Below are positions 1 to 6,409 of a DNA stretch of 11,254 nt, piece after piece. The DNA comes from Bacteriovoracaceae bacterium UBA1018 (lineage in GTDB: Bacteria; Bdellovibrionota; UBA1018). The stretch covers positions 301 to 11,554 of the forward strand of contig DBAE01000083.1 in the NCBI GenBank assembly GCA_002291495.1. Direction: 5' to 3'. A program made the position numbers and the translations under genes. The stretch's first letter is position 1, and the number at the start of each line of letters is the position of its first letter. The notes under the pieces are model-generated. The model was given only the letters and a program-made list of their open reading frames with translations, searched no databases and had not been told where the DNA came from.

Positions 1-761
1 AATTCAGCTTTCTTTTCTTTCTTAGAAGCTTTTTTGGATTTTTTGTCTCGATTTTTTAATCCAAGGTCCTTAGCAACTTTCTTTTCGATGCCACCAAGGC
101 TGATGAATTTTGGGCGGCCTTTTTTGTTGTCAGGACAGAAGGTGTTAGCAGCATTTGGAGAGTTGTTTGATGCAAGGTGCTTTGCAACTTTCAAGATCTC
201 TTCAGCGGTCACGGAGTCACCAACGATGTCAGTGGTAAGCTTACCTACTGGTTGGTACTTCAAGATGCTGACTGCAGCTTGAGCCTTAGCGTTTTGAGCA
301 AGTGCGATTTCATCATCGCTTGCGTCTTCAGAAGTGATTTCTGAAACGTTGAGGTCGTCTTTTGCAGTAGCAAGTTCTGGCCATGCAGCAATTTGTGCTG
401 CATTTGCAAATAGCTCAGCTTTTTCGCTCATGCGCATTTTGCGATAGAGGGTTCGTAGACGTTCTGGAGCCCAAGCTGGAAAGCTCATGACTTCAGTAGA
501 ATAACGGAAAATATCCAAACCAGTTCTGCGTAGGCCTGTCGCAGATGGATACTTTTTCTTTTTCATGGATTCTAATCGCCAGTCCATGCGAGCGAGCAAA
601 TCAGCATCGCTGTCTTTCTCGTTATCCAGTTGCATATGATCAACGAGGCGATCGGTCCAAACATCAATACAAGAATCGTTGGCTGAAGCAACGGAAGCAC
701 CGAGTGTAGCGACACTCAAAAGTGCACATAAAATTACAGATTTTTTACTGCGCAAAGTCAT
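1..761 (-). CDS. Exported protein of unknown function with lysine-rich tail (partial, 3' end off window)
   Basis: I do not recognise the family. Reading leftward from the ATG at 761-759, 253 codons are open to the window edge with no stop, so the C-terminus is missing. Residues 1-27 form a clear Sec signal peptide: basic start (R4, K6, K7), hydrophobic core, and an A-S-A cleavage site before N28. The mature part begins around C31-I-D-V-W and has one other cysteine, C209, so a disulfide is possible. The middle is mostly charged and probably helical. From residue 236 onward the tail is dominated by lysine (9 Lys in the last 18 visible residues, in KK pairs spaced by Ser, Ala or Glu). The start is supported by an AAGAGG Shine-Dalgarno at 775-770, 8 bases upstream. 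It lies 128 bases downstream of the HD-GYP gene on the same strand and may have its own promoter. The tail could bind an anionic partner such as LPS, teichoic-like polymer or nucleic acid, but that is speculation. Confidence 0.85.
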   Translation of the reverse strand, partial: MTLRSKKSVILCALLSVATLGASVASANDSCIDVWTDRLVDHMQLDNEKDSDADLLARMDWRLESMKKKKYPSATGLRRTGLDIFRYSTEVMSFPAWAPERLRTLYRKMRMSEKAELFANAAQIAAWPELATAKDDLNVSEITSEDASDDEIALAQNAKAQAAVSILKYQPVGKLTTDIVGDSVTAEEILKVAKHLASNNSPNAANTFCPDNKKGRPKFISLGGIEKKVAKDLGLKNRDKKSKKASKKEKKAE

Positions 762-809
762 TGAATAATCCTCTTTTCGAGGGCTCTTTGTAACCGACCG
801 ATTTTATAT

Positions 810-838
810 GGTAAAGTAGAAAATGCGAGTCGCGTCAA
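810..838 (-). promoter_or_regulatory. Weak candidate sigma70-type promoter for the Lys-rich exported protein
   Basis: On the minus strand a TTGACG box (838-833) is followed after 17 bases by TTTACC (815-810), a poor -10 match. An alternative -10 (TACTTT) would leave only 14 bases of spacing. The 128-base gap 762-889 has an AT-rich stretch just upstream that could act as an UP-like element. The -35 is good but the -10 is not, so this is a candidate only. Confidence 0.22.
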
Positions 839-889
839 AAATAAAATAATGTAATAATTTTAATAACTTATAAGCCAGAGTTTCGGCTG

Positions 890-2335
890 CTATTTTGAAA
901 TCGCTGAGTTTTGGAGTGCTAGAGAGAGGGAAACGAGAATTTTCTTAAAATATCCTACCTGATATTGCGGAGAAAATTCGACGACGAATTGCTCAAAAGG
1001 TATGGGGTTCTGTTTCTGATCGAACATGAAATGGACTAAGTCGTGAGCAACAATGAAGATACATGACAGTGGTGTAAGGTGCTGATGTGGAGATCGATTT
1101 GGGAATCCACTCCCGTCAGGACGCTCATGATGCTGAAGTAAGATGCGATCGACATCTGCCGGAACCGCGCTCATTTCTTTTGCCAATTGTACGGCTGCTT
1201 TTGGGTGTTCAGCAAAAGCTTTGATCGCTGGGCCCGTAAATGATCCATCTAAAATCACTGATTCGACGCTCTGAAATGTAGCTAAGTGATGATCCTCTAG
1301 AGTGATGTCATGAAGAAATGAAGCTAAGATCAGTTTGTATCTTGTAATATCCGAAGACCAATTCATCAATGATGCGATTGAGCATGACAAAGAGCTCAGA
1401 AGTATACTGTGTGAGCTTATGTACTGATCTTCATTGAGTGTGATTTTTTCGAGTAGCTTCTCGAAGCGGGCTTCTTTCGAAAGAGCCTGCATGACGAGAT
1501 TGATACTGCCTTTAATGAGATTGTCGACTTCGGGAGTGATTCCAAACGCCTTGATTGCCTGACGAGTTTTTTCATGAATGGATTCGTGGAGCTCGATTGA
1601 GTACACATCAGTTTCGAGCGAGCTAGCTAACTCATTCAGTTCCTGCTTTAGCGCCGTATTGTCTACCTGATCGGCAAAACTACGAAGTGCCGCAGGCGAA
1701 TTTAAGCTTTTTACTTTCTCTACTCCTGCAATACCTACAAGCATAGTGTTGAGAAAAATCGTGAGGTCTTCTTTTTTTAGATAGAGATGCTGAATGTTGC
1801 GCTTTTGATATTTTAAATAATCTTCGTGTGTAAATCCGTCGCCTTTAGAAAGTACTCGCACATACTTCAATCCAGACAGCTTAACATACACATCACATGA
1901 CAAGATGTCTGAACGCAAAAGAGCTTCGAGTTTGATTCGACAGTAGGGATAAGCTGTTTCTCCGGTCGAGTTAACACGACTATTTTTTAGATTGTTTATC
2001 AGTTTTGGTAAAGACCGAATCACATCAGATTTGTGAATGTATCCTGCCAGGTCTGCATTCTTAAATTCCGGTAGAGTCTCTAGATCTTCGGAAGTGCACA
2101 ACAGGAAGGGAAGCTTAGAGCCGGTAGATTGTAGATACCTAAAGAGGTCAGCTCCACTGCCATTTGGCATATTATAGTCGGAAACAATGCAGTCTAGGGC
2201 AGGTTGCTGTTTGATAATGGCAATCGCATCTTGAACGGATGCCGATTCATAGACGGTAGCTTTGCACTGATTTTCAAGGCAAGTCGATACGAGAAGTCGA
2301 ACTTGGTCGTCGTCATCGACAATCAGGATATTCAT
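890..2335 (-). CDS. Response regulator: receiver domain plus degenerate HD-GYP domain
   Basis: This is a 481-residue cytoplasmic signalling protein. Residues 1-115 are a CheY-like receiver: acidic cluster D7-D10, phospho-acceptor D53 followed by Y-N-M-P-N-G, switch Thr T81 and conserved K102. Residues about 130-195 form a linker domain with a D-V-Y-V-K-L...K-Y-V-R pattern, a layout often seen ahead of HD-GYP domains. Residues about 300-470 are HD-GYP-like. The metal-ligand set looks kept: H309, H342-D343, H377, H402-H403 and D432. The signatures are altered, however: HDIGK is H342-D-I-T-L and GYP is G410-F-P. HD-GYP enzymes hydrolyse cyclic-di-GMP; loss of the GYP tyrosine is known from an unconventional Bdellovibrio HD-GYP protein (Bd1817) studied structurally. 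This protein may therefore be a weak phosphodiesterase or a c-di-GMP-responsive effector. The start ATG has only a weak, distant AGGG upstream. The gene is divergent from the stress-protein gene. Confidence 0.93.
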   Translation of the reverse strand: MNILIVDDDDQVRLLVSTCLENQCKATVYESASVQDAIAIIKQQPALDCIVSDYNMPNGSGADLFRYLQSTGSKLPFLLCTSEDLETLPEFKNADLAGYIHKSDVIRSLPKLINNLKNSRVNSTGETAYPYCRIKLEALLRSDILSCDVYVKLSGLKYVRVLSKGDGFTHEDYLKYQKRNIQHLYLKKEDLTIFLNTMLVGIAGVEKVKSLNSPAALRSFADQVDNTALKQELNELASSLETDVYSIELHESIHEKTRQAIKAFGITPEVDNLIKGSINLVMQALSKEARFEKLLEKITLNEDQYISSHSILLSSLSCSIASLMNWSSDITRYKLILASFLHDITLEDHHLATFQSVESVILDGSFTGPAIKAFAEHPKAAVQLAKEMSAVPADVDRILLQHHERPDGSGFPNRSPHQHLTPLSCIFIVAHDLVHFMFDQKQNPIPFEQFVVEFSPQYQVGYFKKILVSLSLALQNSAISK

Positions 2336-2441
2336 AAAATAGGGGCCCTAGTGATGGTGTTTACAAAGCTGTTTGGATCCTAACTGCCTAATTATCTTAT
2401 CGGATCACTATTTAATTACATTAAAATAATTCAGTGGGAAT

Positions 2442-2489
2442 ATGAAACCCTATGTAGTGGCACGGAGCATGCTTCGTAATGACGTTTGA
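2442..2489 (+). other. Possible 15-codon leader ORF ahead of the stress-protein gene
   Basis: An ATG at 2442 opens a 15-residue frame (starting M-K-P-Y-V-V) that ends at TGA 2487-2489. The last base of this stop is the first base of the AAGGAG Shine-Dalgarno of the downstream gene. A GGGA lies only 2 bases before the ATG, which is too close for a good ribosome site. It may be chance. It is listed because a terminating ribosome would sit on the next gene's Shine-Dalgarno. Confidence 0.15.
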
Positions 2490-2494
2490 AGGAG
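2489..2494 (+). promoter_or_regulatory. Ribosome binding site fixing the GTG start of the stress-protein gene
   Basis: AAGGAG, a near-perfect Shine-Dalgarno, lies 7 bases before GTG 2502. The frame is closed by an in-frame TGA at 2487-2489, so there is no usable start further upstream. An ATG at 2500-2502 overlaps the GTG but is followed at once by TGA in its own frame. Confidence 0.8.
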
Positions 2495-2501
2495 CTTCGA
2501 T

Positions 2502-3482
2502 GTGACTTCAGGTTGTAAAATTGTCTGGGCTATCGATGTATTTGATAAGGCTGTTTTTGATGAAACAGCAGCGGCCGCTGTTACTGCTCTCGACGACCAA
2601 ATCCATCCCGAAATATTTCCTGTACATGTACTCACTCATGCAGAAGACAACCTCCCGCCCGAGGCTGATTTTGAAGTGGAGACGCTTAAATTAGAGAAGT
2701 ATAAAACTGCCGCAGTATCAGCAGCTCGATCTCTCATTGATCCTCTTAATCTTAAGCAAGTGCACGAACCCAAAGTTTTGATTGAGCCCTTCGCCTCTAT
2801 GAAGCGATGCGCAAAAAGTCTTTGTGAATATGCTCGCGGTGTCGATGCTTCTTTCGTCTTGGCTACGACTCACGCTCGACATGGAGCCAGTCGACTCTTT
2901 TATGGCAGTTTTGCAGAGTCTCTCGTCAATTGTTCGAAAATACCTGTAATGACCATAGGTCCACATCGAGATAGACGAATCAAACGAATCGTTTTGCCGA
3001 TCGATTTTGGTCGAATGTCTTATGCAGTTTTTCAGTCTACACTTCAGTTGGCTAAACTCTTCGATGCGGAGTTGATCTTGTATCACTTTTATAATCGAGC
3101 TGCGTTCGTGCCTGTATTTGGAGATGGAATAGTCCCGATGACCTATCAGGGAATCGAAGATCTAGATGATCAACGAGTCGAAAGACAGCATTTTAGCAAT
3201 CTCCTCAAGGATTGGTGCAAGGAAGCAAAGAGTGTTGGAATTAAAGCCCACTACTTTATCGAAGATAGACGGAGTGGGGGCTTGGCAGGTTCAATTCTTG
3301 ATTTTGCCAAATTAGTTAACGCAAGTTGTATTGCGCTGTGCGCCGAGCAGGGGCGACTCGCCTCTATGTTTTTTGGTAGCGCCATCCATGAGGTAGTGAG
3401 AGATGCGCAGTGCCCCGTGTGGGTCGTCAAAGCGGAAGCTTTGGAAGCTCGACTTCAGAATGATTTTAAGATGGTCTCTTAA
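2502..3482 (+). CDS. Universal stress protein with two tandem Usp domains
   Basis: This is a 326-residue cytoplasmic protein with two UspA folds. Domain 1 spans about residues 5-153, with the strand K-I-V-W-A-I-D at the start and A-T-T-H-A-R-H-G...F-Y-G135-S136 near the end. Domain 2 spans about 160-310, with I-V-L-P-I-D-F-G at its start and F-F-G292-S293 then C-P-V-W-V-V at its end. In ATP-binding Usps the loop is G-x2-G-x9-G-S/T; here the earlier glycines are missing in both domains while the final G-S is kept, so nucleotide binding is uncertain. Tandem Usp proteins of about 280-330 residues are typical of stress and growth-arrest responses. The start is GTG, decided by AAGGAG 7 bases upstream. 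It is the first gene of a probable cluster; the next gene begins 26 bases after its stop. It is divergent from the HD-GYP gene, with 166 bases between their starts. Confidence 0.9.
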   Translation: MTSGCKIVWAIDVFDKAVFDETAAAAVTALDDQIHPEIFPVHVLTHAEDNLPPEADFEVETLKLEKYKTAAVSAARSLIDPLNLKQVHEPKVLIEPFASMKRCAKSLCEYARGVDASFVLATTHARHGASRLFYGSFAESLVNCSKIPVMTIGPHRDRRIKRIVLPIDFGRMSYAVFQSTLQLAKLFDAELILYHFYNRAAFVPVFGDGIVPMTYQGIEDLDDQRVERQHFSNLLKDWCKEAKSVGIKAHYFIEDRRSGGLAGSILDFAKLVNASCIALCAEQGRLASMFFGSAIHEVVRDAQCPVWVVKAEALEARLQNDFKMVS

Positions 3483-3508
3483 GGAATGCCCGAGCTATAT
3501 TTAGCGGT

Positions 3509-4183
3509 ATGATTCGTACTGCACTCGTGACTGGAGCAAATGGAGCTTTGGGGCAACAAGTTGTCCATCGATTTATTCAGGATGGACATCGAGTAATCGC
3601 AACAGGTCGCCAAAAGGAACCTACTTTTCAAGTGAGTAATCCTTCGCTCTTAACTTGGATCGAGATGGACTTAACTCGACAAGACGAGATTGAAAGACAA
3701 CTCTCTCAATCTAAAGACGTCGACTATCTCATTCACTGCGCAGGTGGATTTAAATATATGACAACTGCACAAGTCACTGAGAAGGACTTTGACCAGTTGA
3801 TCGATCTCAATCTGCGATCGGCTTTCTATCTCGCAAAAAAGATTATTCCCGAAATGAAGACCCGAAATTATGGGCGCGTAGTATTTGTAAGTGCCAAAGC
3901 AACTCTTTCACCTCCCGCTGGTATGGGACTTTATACTGCCAGTAAGTCTGGATTAAATGCTCTAGTCAGTGCACTTGCTGAAGAAGTCAAAGAGCATAAC
4001 ATTAATGTCAATGCAGTACTCCCAAGTTTAATCGATACTCCACAAAACCGAGGAGATATGCCAAAAGCCGATTTTAGTAAGTGGGTAAAACCTCAAGCGA
4101 TCGCTGAGATTATCTATTCACTCACTCAAACTTTTGGCGATCCGATCCATGGAGCCCTTTTGCCTATCTCAGGTCGTGTATGA
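3509..4183 (+). CDS. Short-chain dehydrogenase/reductase (SDR), QDPR-like
   Basis: This is a 224-residue classical SDR, a little shorter than the usual 240-260. The Rossmann fold starts with T8-G-A-N-G-A-L-G15, the TGxxxGxG NAD(P)-binding motif. H76-C-A-G-G stands where most family members have NAG. The catalytic set is complete: N101, S128, Y142 and K146. The C-terminal part (L-P-S-L-I-D-T-P-Q-N-R, then M-P-K-A-D-F-S-K-W-V) resembles quinoid dihydropteridine reductase-type SDRs more than fatty-acid FabG. The substrate cannot be read from sequence. There is no good Shine-Dalgarno near the ATG: AAGGA lies 23 bases away. A tiny frame, ATG 3486 to TGA 3512 (8 codons, M-P-E-L-Y-L-A-V), ends across the start as ATGA, so re-initiation is possible. 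The stop overlaps the start of the next gene by 4 bases. Confidence 0.9.
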   Translation: MIRTALVTGANGALGQQVVHRFIQDGHRVIATGRQKEPTFQVSNPSLLTWIEMDLTRQDEIERQLSQSKDVDYLIHCAGGFKYMTTAQVTEKDFDQLIDLNLRSAFYLAKKIIPEMKTRNYGRVVFVSAKATLSPPAGMGLYTASKSGLNALVSALAEEVKEHNINVNAVLPSLIDTPQNRGDMPKADFSKWVKPQAIAEIIYSLTQTFGDPIHGALLPISGRV

Positions 4184-5421
4184 AAAAGAAAAGTAAGTCT
4201 TCGAAAAAAGAATTTGTCACACTCTCTGATATTCAAGACGCAAGGCAAGTGCTTAGAAAGTTATTGCCGCCGAGCCCTTTGCTTCACAATGCCTGGTTAT
4301 CTGAATGTTACGGATGCGAATTGTACCTAAAAATGGAAACTATGCAGCCTATCGGATCTTTTAAGATTCGGGGAGCTACATACAAGATTTCCACATTGTC
4401 GCCAGCAGAGCGAAAAAAGGGAGTGATTGCAGCTAGTGCAGGAAATCATGCCCAAGGCGTAGCCTGGGGATCCCGCACGCTTGGAGTTAACGCCAGGATC
4501 ATCATGCCGAAGAGCGCTCCTCTGATGAAGATCGAAAATACCAGAAAGCTTGGAGCAGAGGTTTTATTGGCCGGTGAGAATTACGATGAAGCTTTTCAGG
4601 AAGCACAGAAAATCGCAAAAAAAACTGGTCGAATTTATGTCCACGCTTTTGATGATCGCTACGTAGTAGCCGGACAAGGAACCATTGGACTTGAGATCTT
4701 AGAGCAGTTACCCGATGTCGATCTGATCGTTGGCGCTATTGGTGGCGGAGGGATGATGGGTGGTATCTCGATCGCCGTGAAGGAAATGAGAAAGCAAACT
4801 CAGCTTATCGGTGCCCAAGCCGAAGGCGCTACCTCAATGCTCCAGTCGATCGAAAAAGGCGAGGTTGTTCGTCTGGCAAAAGTCGAGACTTTCGCTGATG
4901 GCATCGCGGTGAAAGAAGCCCGCGAAAATCTTTTTAATATCTTGGCTCCTCGTCTTGATCAGGTCCTTTCGGCTGACGATGAATCTATCGCCGCTTCAAT
5001 TTTAACACTGCTGGAAAAAGCAAAAGTGGTTTCAGAAGGTGCAGCAGCAGTGTCTTTAGCGGTGCTCGACCAAATCAAAACTAAGCTAAAGGGAAAAAAG
5101 GTAGTAGTCGTTTTGGGAGGAGGAAATATTGATGTTAATGTTCTTGCTCGAATCATCGACCGTGGTTTGATTCGAAAGGGAAGGCGTTTAAGAATCAATG
5201 TTTCAATCAGTGATCGTCCAGGCTCCTTGGCTCGTCTGACTGAGCTTTTAGCTAAGCAAGGTGTAAACATACTACAAGCCATCCATGACCGAAGTGAGCC
5301 GTCCACCACTATAGATAAGACCGAGGTTGCACTTACACTCGAAACTCGTGGTGCTGAACACGGAATTGAAGTCATTAACGCCCTAAAGGAACATGGGATT
5401 CGAGTCGATTTAGGAATATAG
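4180..5421 (+). CDS. ilvA: Threonine ammonia-lyase (threonine dehydratase), PLP-dependent, with C-terminal ACT domain
   Basis: This 413-residue enzyme should deaminate L-threonine (and often L-serine) to 2-oxobutyrate and ammonia, the first committed step toward isoleucine. It is a fold-type II PLP enzyme: Schiff-base lysine K62 in G-S-F-K-I-R-G-A, substrate loop S86-A-G-N-H-A-Q-G93, phosphate-binding glycine loop G188-G-G-G-M-M-G-G195, S285-E-G-A-A, and L312-G-G-G-N-I-D near the PLP ring. Residues about 336-413 form a single ACT domain (I-S-D-R-P-G-S-L at 343-350), which usually carries allosteric control. The length matches the medium, single-ACT class rather than the 514-residue E. coli IlvA with its larger regulatory region, so a catabolic TdcB-like role remains possible. 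The N-terminus has a Lys/Ser-rich tail of 10 residues. The start overlaps the SDR stop (ATGA), implying translational coupling. The stop lies 6 bases from the stop of the convergent FecR gene, with no room for a terminator. Confidence 0.95.
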   Translation: MKKKSKSSKKEFVTLSDIQDARQVLRKLLPPSPLLHNAWLSECYGCELYLKMETMQPIGSFKIRGATYKISTLSPAERKKGVIAASAGNHAQGVAWGSRTLGVNARIIMPKSAPLMKIENTRKLGAEVLLAGENYDEAFQEAQKIAKKTGRIYVHAFDDRYVVAGQGTIGLEILEQLPDVDLIVGAIGGGGMMGGISIAVKEMRKQTQLIGAQAEGATSMLQSIEKGEVVRLAKVETFADGIAVKEARENLFNILAPRLDQVLSADDESIAASILTLLEKAKVVSEGAAAVSLAVLDQIKTKLKGKKVVVVLGGGNIDVNVLARIIDRGLIRKGRRLRINVSISDRPGSLARLTELLAKQGVNILQAIHDRSEPSTTIDKTEVALTLETRGAEHGIEVINALKEHGIRVDLGI

Positions 5422-5427
5422 CGGTAC

Positions 5428-6327
5428 TTATTTTTTGAACGTGACGCCCAAAGTGATGGGTAGACCTAAGAAAGTTTCGACCGGACGAAATGGTCGATCC
5501 ATATTTCCAGAAAATGTCCCTGGTAGCCCTAAATCATTTACTGCAGGAATATTTGACCCGGCTTTGAACGAGTCAGATACAGCAGACAAGGCAGAGGCAC
5601 TTGCCGATGTAGGGGTGTTTCCAGAGCCGTCTTTTGAGTTGTTCTCAATTGCGATGGACTGGATAAAGGTTGCGTCTTTTTGAATCGCGCTCTGCTGAAC
5701 TTGCTTGAGTTCAGTTGAGTTAAGATTGACAACTTTGGGTCCAGCATCAACTGCAGTTGTGAGTTGAGCGCCCGTCTTTAGCATTACTGGAGCGGAAGTG
5801 GTGGTAGTCTTAGCATCTCTCACTTCAACCAGGCCATGGATGACTGTGACTTGGGTCTTTGGTGGTTGTTTCGAATCTTTTGGCGCATCCACGTCGGTCG
5901 AAATCACGAGTTCGGTACCCCGCACACCCATGGTTGCAGCTTTGGTACGAATGGTAAATTTTCCGCCTTTTCCTACGGGGCTATTAACGGCCGCTCGAAT
6001 CTTGCCGTAATCCATGGACATCCCAACCTTACGATCTGAGACCGACTTAAGTTTGTATTCGTCGATCTTAAACAAGGTTGAAGGCCCAATGTCGACAATG
6101 GACTTATCCGTCATAAGAAGCTTGGCTGTCCCACCGCTTTCTGTATTGATGATTGAACCTTCTAAGAGGGAGTCTCCAGCTTTTAACACGGTCATCTTCA
6201 CGTTTTGATCGAGCTCATTTCGCAAAAGGACTTTGCCAGAAACACTCACTGCCTTCCCAACAGGGGGCGATGCAAAAGCCGCTTGTGAACAAACTGATCC
6301 CAATAGGACAAAGTAAACAGTCTTCAT
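5428..6327 (-). CDS. Exported FecR-domain protein
   Basis: This is a 299-residue periplasmic protein from ATG 6327-6325. Residues 1-19 form a clean signal peptide (M-K-T-V-Y-F-V-L-L-G... A-F-A before S20). The frame stays open to a TTG at 6354, giving 308 residues, but that would put nine extra residues ahead of an ideal signal peptide; neither start has a clear Shine-Dalgarno. The FecR domain covers about residues 45-170, with hallmarks G-D-S-L-L-E-G, S-I-V-D-I-G-P-S-T, G-K-I-R-A-A-V and the signature T-I-R-T-K-A-A-T-M-G-V-R-G-T-E-L at 125-140. The remainder is Thr/Ser/Ala-rich and low in complexity (about 172-250). There is no membrane anchor or anti-sigma N-terminus as in E. coli FecR, so it is not a classical sigma regulator; stand-alone exported FecR domains are common in deltaproteobacteria-like genomes. 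It is divergent from the TPR-barrel gene, suggesting a joint envelope role. Confidence 0.9.
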   Translation of the reverse strand: MKTVYFVLLGSVCSQAAFASPPVGKAVSVSGKVLLRNELDQNVKMTVLKAGDSLLEGSIINTESGGTAKLLMTDKSIVDIGPSTLFKIDEYKLKSVSDRKVGMSMDYGKIRAAVNSPVGKGGKFTIRTKAATMGVRGTELVISTDVDAPKDSKQPPKTQVTVIHGLVEVRDAKTTTTSAPVMLKTGAQLTTAVDAGPKVVNLNSTELKQVQQSAIQKDATFIQSIAIENNSKDGSGNTPTSASASALSAVSDSFKAGSNIPAVNDLGLPGTFSGNMDRPFRPVETFLGLPITLGVTFKK

Positions 6328-6372
6328 TAAAAATAGTTTAACTGTGTCGGTCAATCTGGTGCAAGATCTGGT

Positions 6373-6400
6373 TTGAATTCGTACGGATCTCGATTAGCAT
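6373..6400 (+). promoter_or_regulatory. Candidate promoter of the TPR-barrel gene
   Basis: TTGAAT (6373-6378) and TAGCAT (6395-6400) are separated by 16 bases in the 82-base divergent gap 6328-6409. If used, transcription would begin within a few bases of ATG 6410, giving an almost leaderless mRNA. This would fit the lack of a Shine-Dalgarno at this start. Each box matches the consensus at only four of six positions. Confidence 0.25.
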
Positions 6401-6409
6401 CATAAGATA

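Noticed and set aside
34..282. Plus-strand open frame of 82 codons
   Set aside because: It lies fully opposite the exported Lys-rich protein, which has a signal peptide and Shine-Dalgarno; this frame has no protein-like features.
840..889. AGCC/GGCT hairpin with downstream T-rich stretch after the HD-GYP stop, considered as a terminator
   Set aside because: The stem is only 4 bp with an 8-base loop, and the T-run is interrupted and distant.
2349..2410. Inverted 7-bp repeat TAGTGAT (2349-2355) / ATCACTA (2404-2410) in the HD-GYP/usp divergent gap, considered as a paired operator
   Set aside because: A 7-bp inverted match is expected by chance about once in a gap of this size, and nothing else supports it.
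2718..3086. Minus-strand open frame of 122 codons opposite the stress-protein gene
   Set aside because: It overlaps the conserved Usp domains in antisense and has no recognisable motif or ribosome site.
4959..5375. Minus-strand open frame of 138 codons opposite ilvA
   Set aside because: It is a mirror of the conserved C-terminal coding region of threonine ammonia-lyase and shows no domain of its own.
5428..5460. C-terminal L-G-V-T-F of the FecR protein resembling the last strand of the neighbouring barrel (G-V-T-Y-S-F), considered as shared ancestry
   Set aside because: The similarity covers only a few residues and FecR ends in KK rather than an aromatic residue; chance is enough to explain it.
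6328..6354. TTG start at 6354 for the FecR-domain protein
   Set aside because: It adds nine residues before an otherwise ideal signal peptide and has no Shine-Dalgarno; ATG 6327 is preferred.
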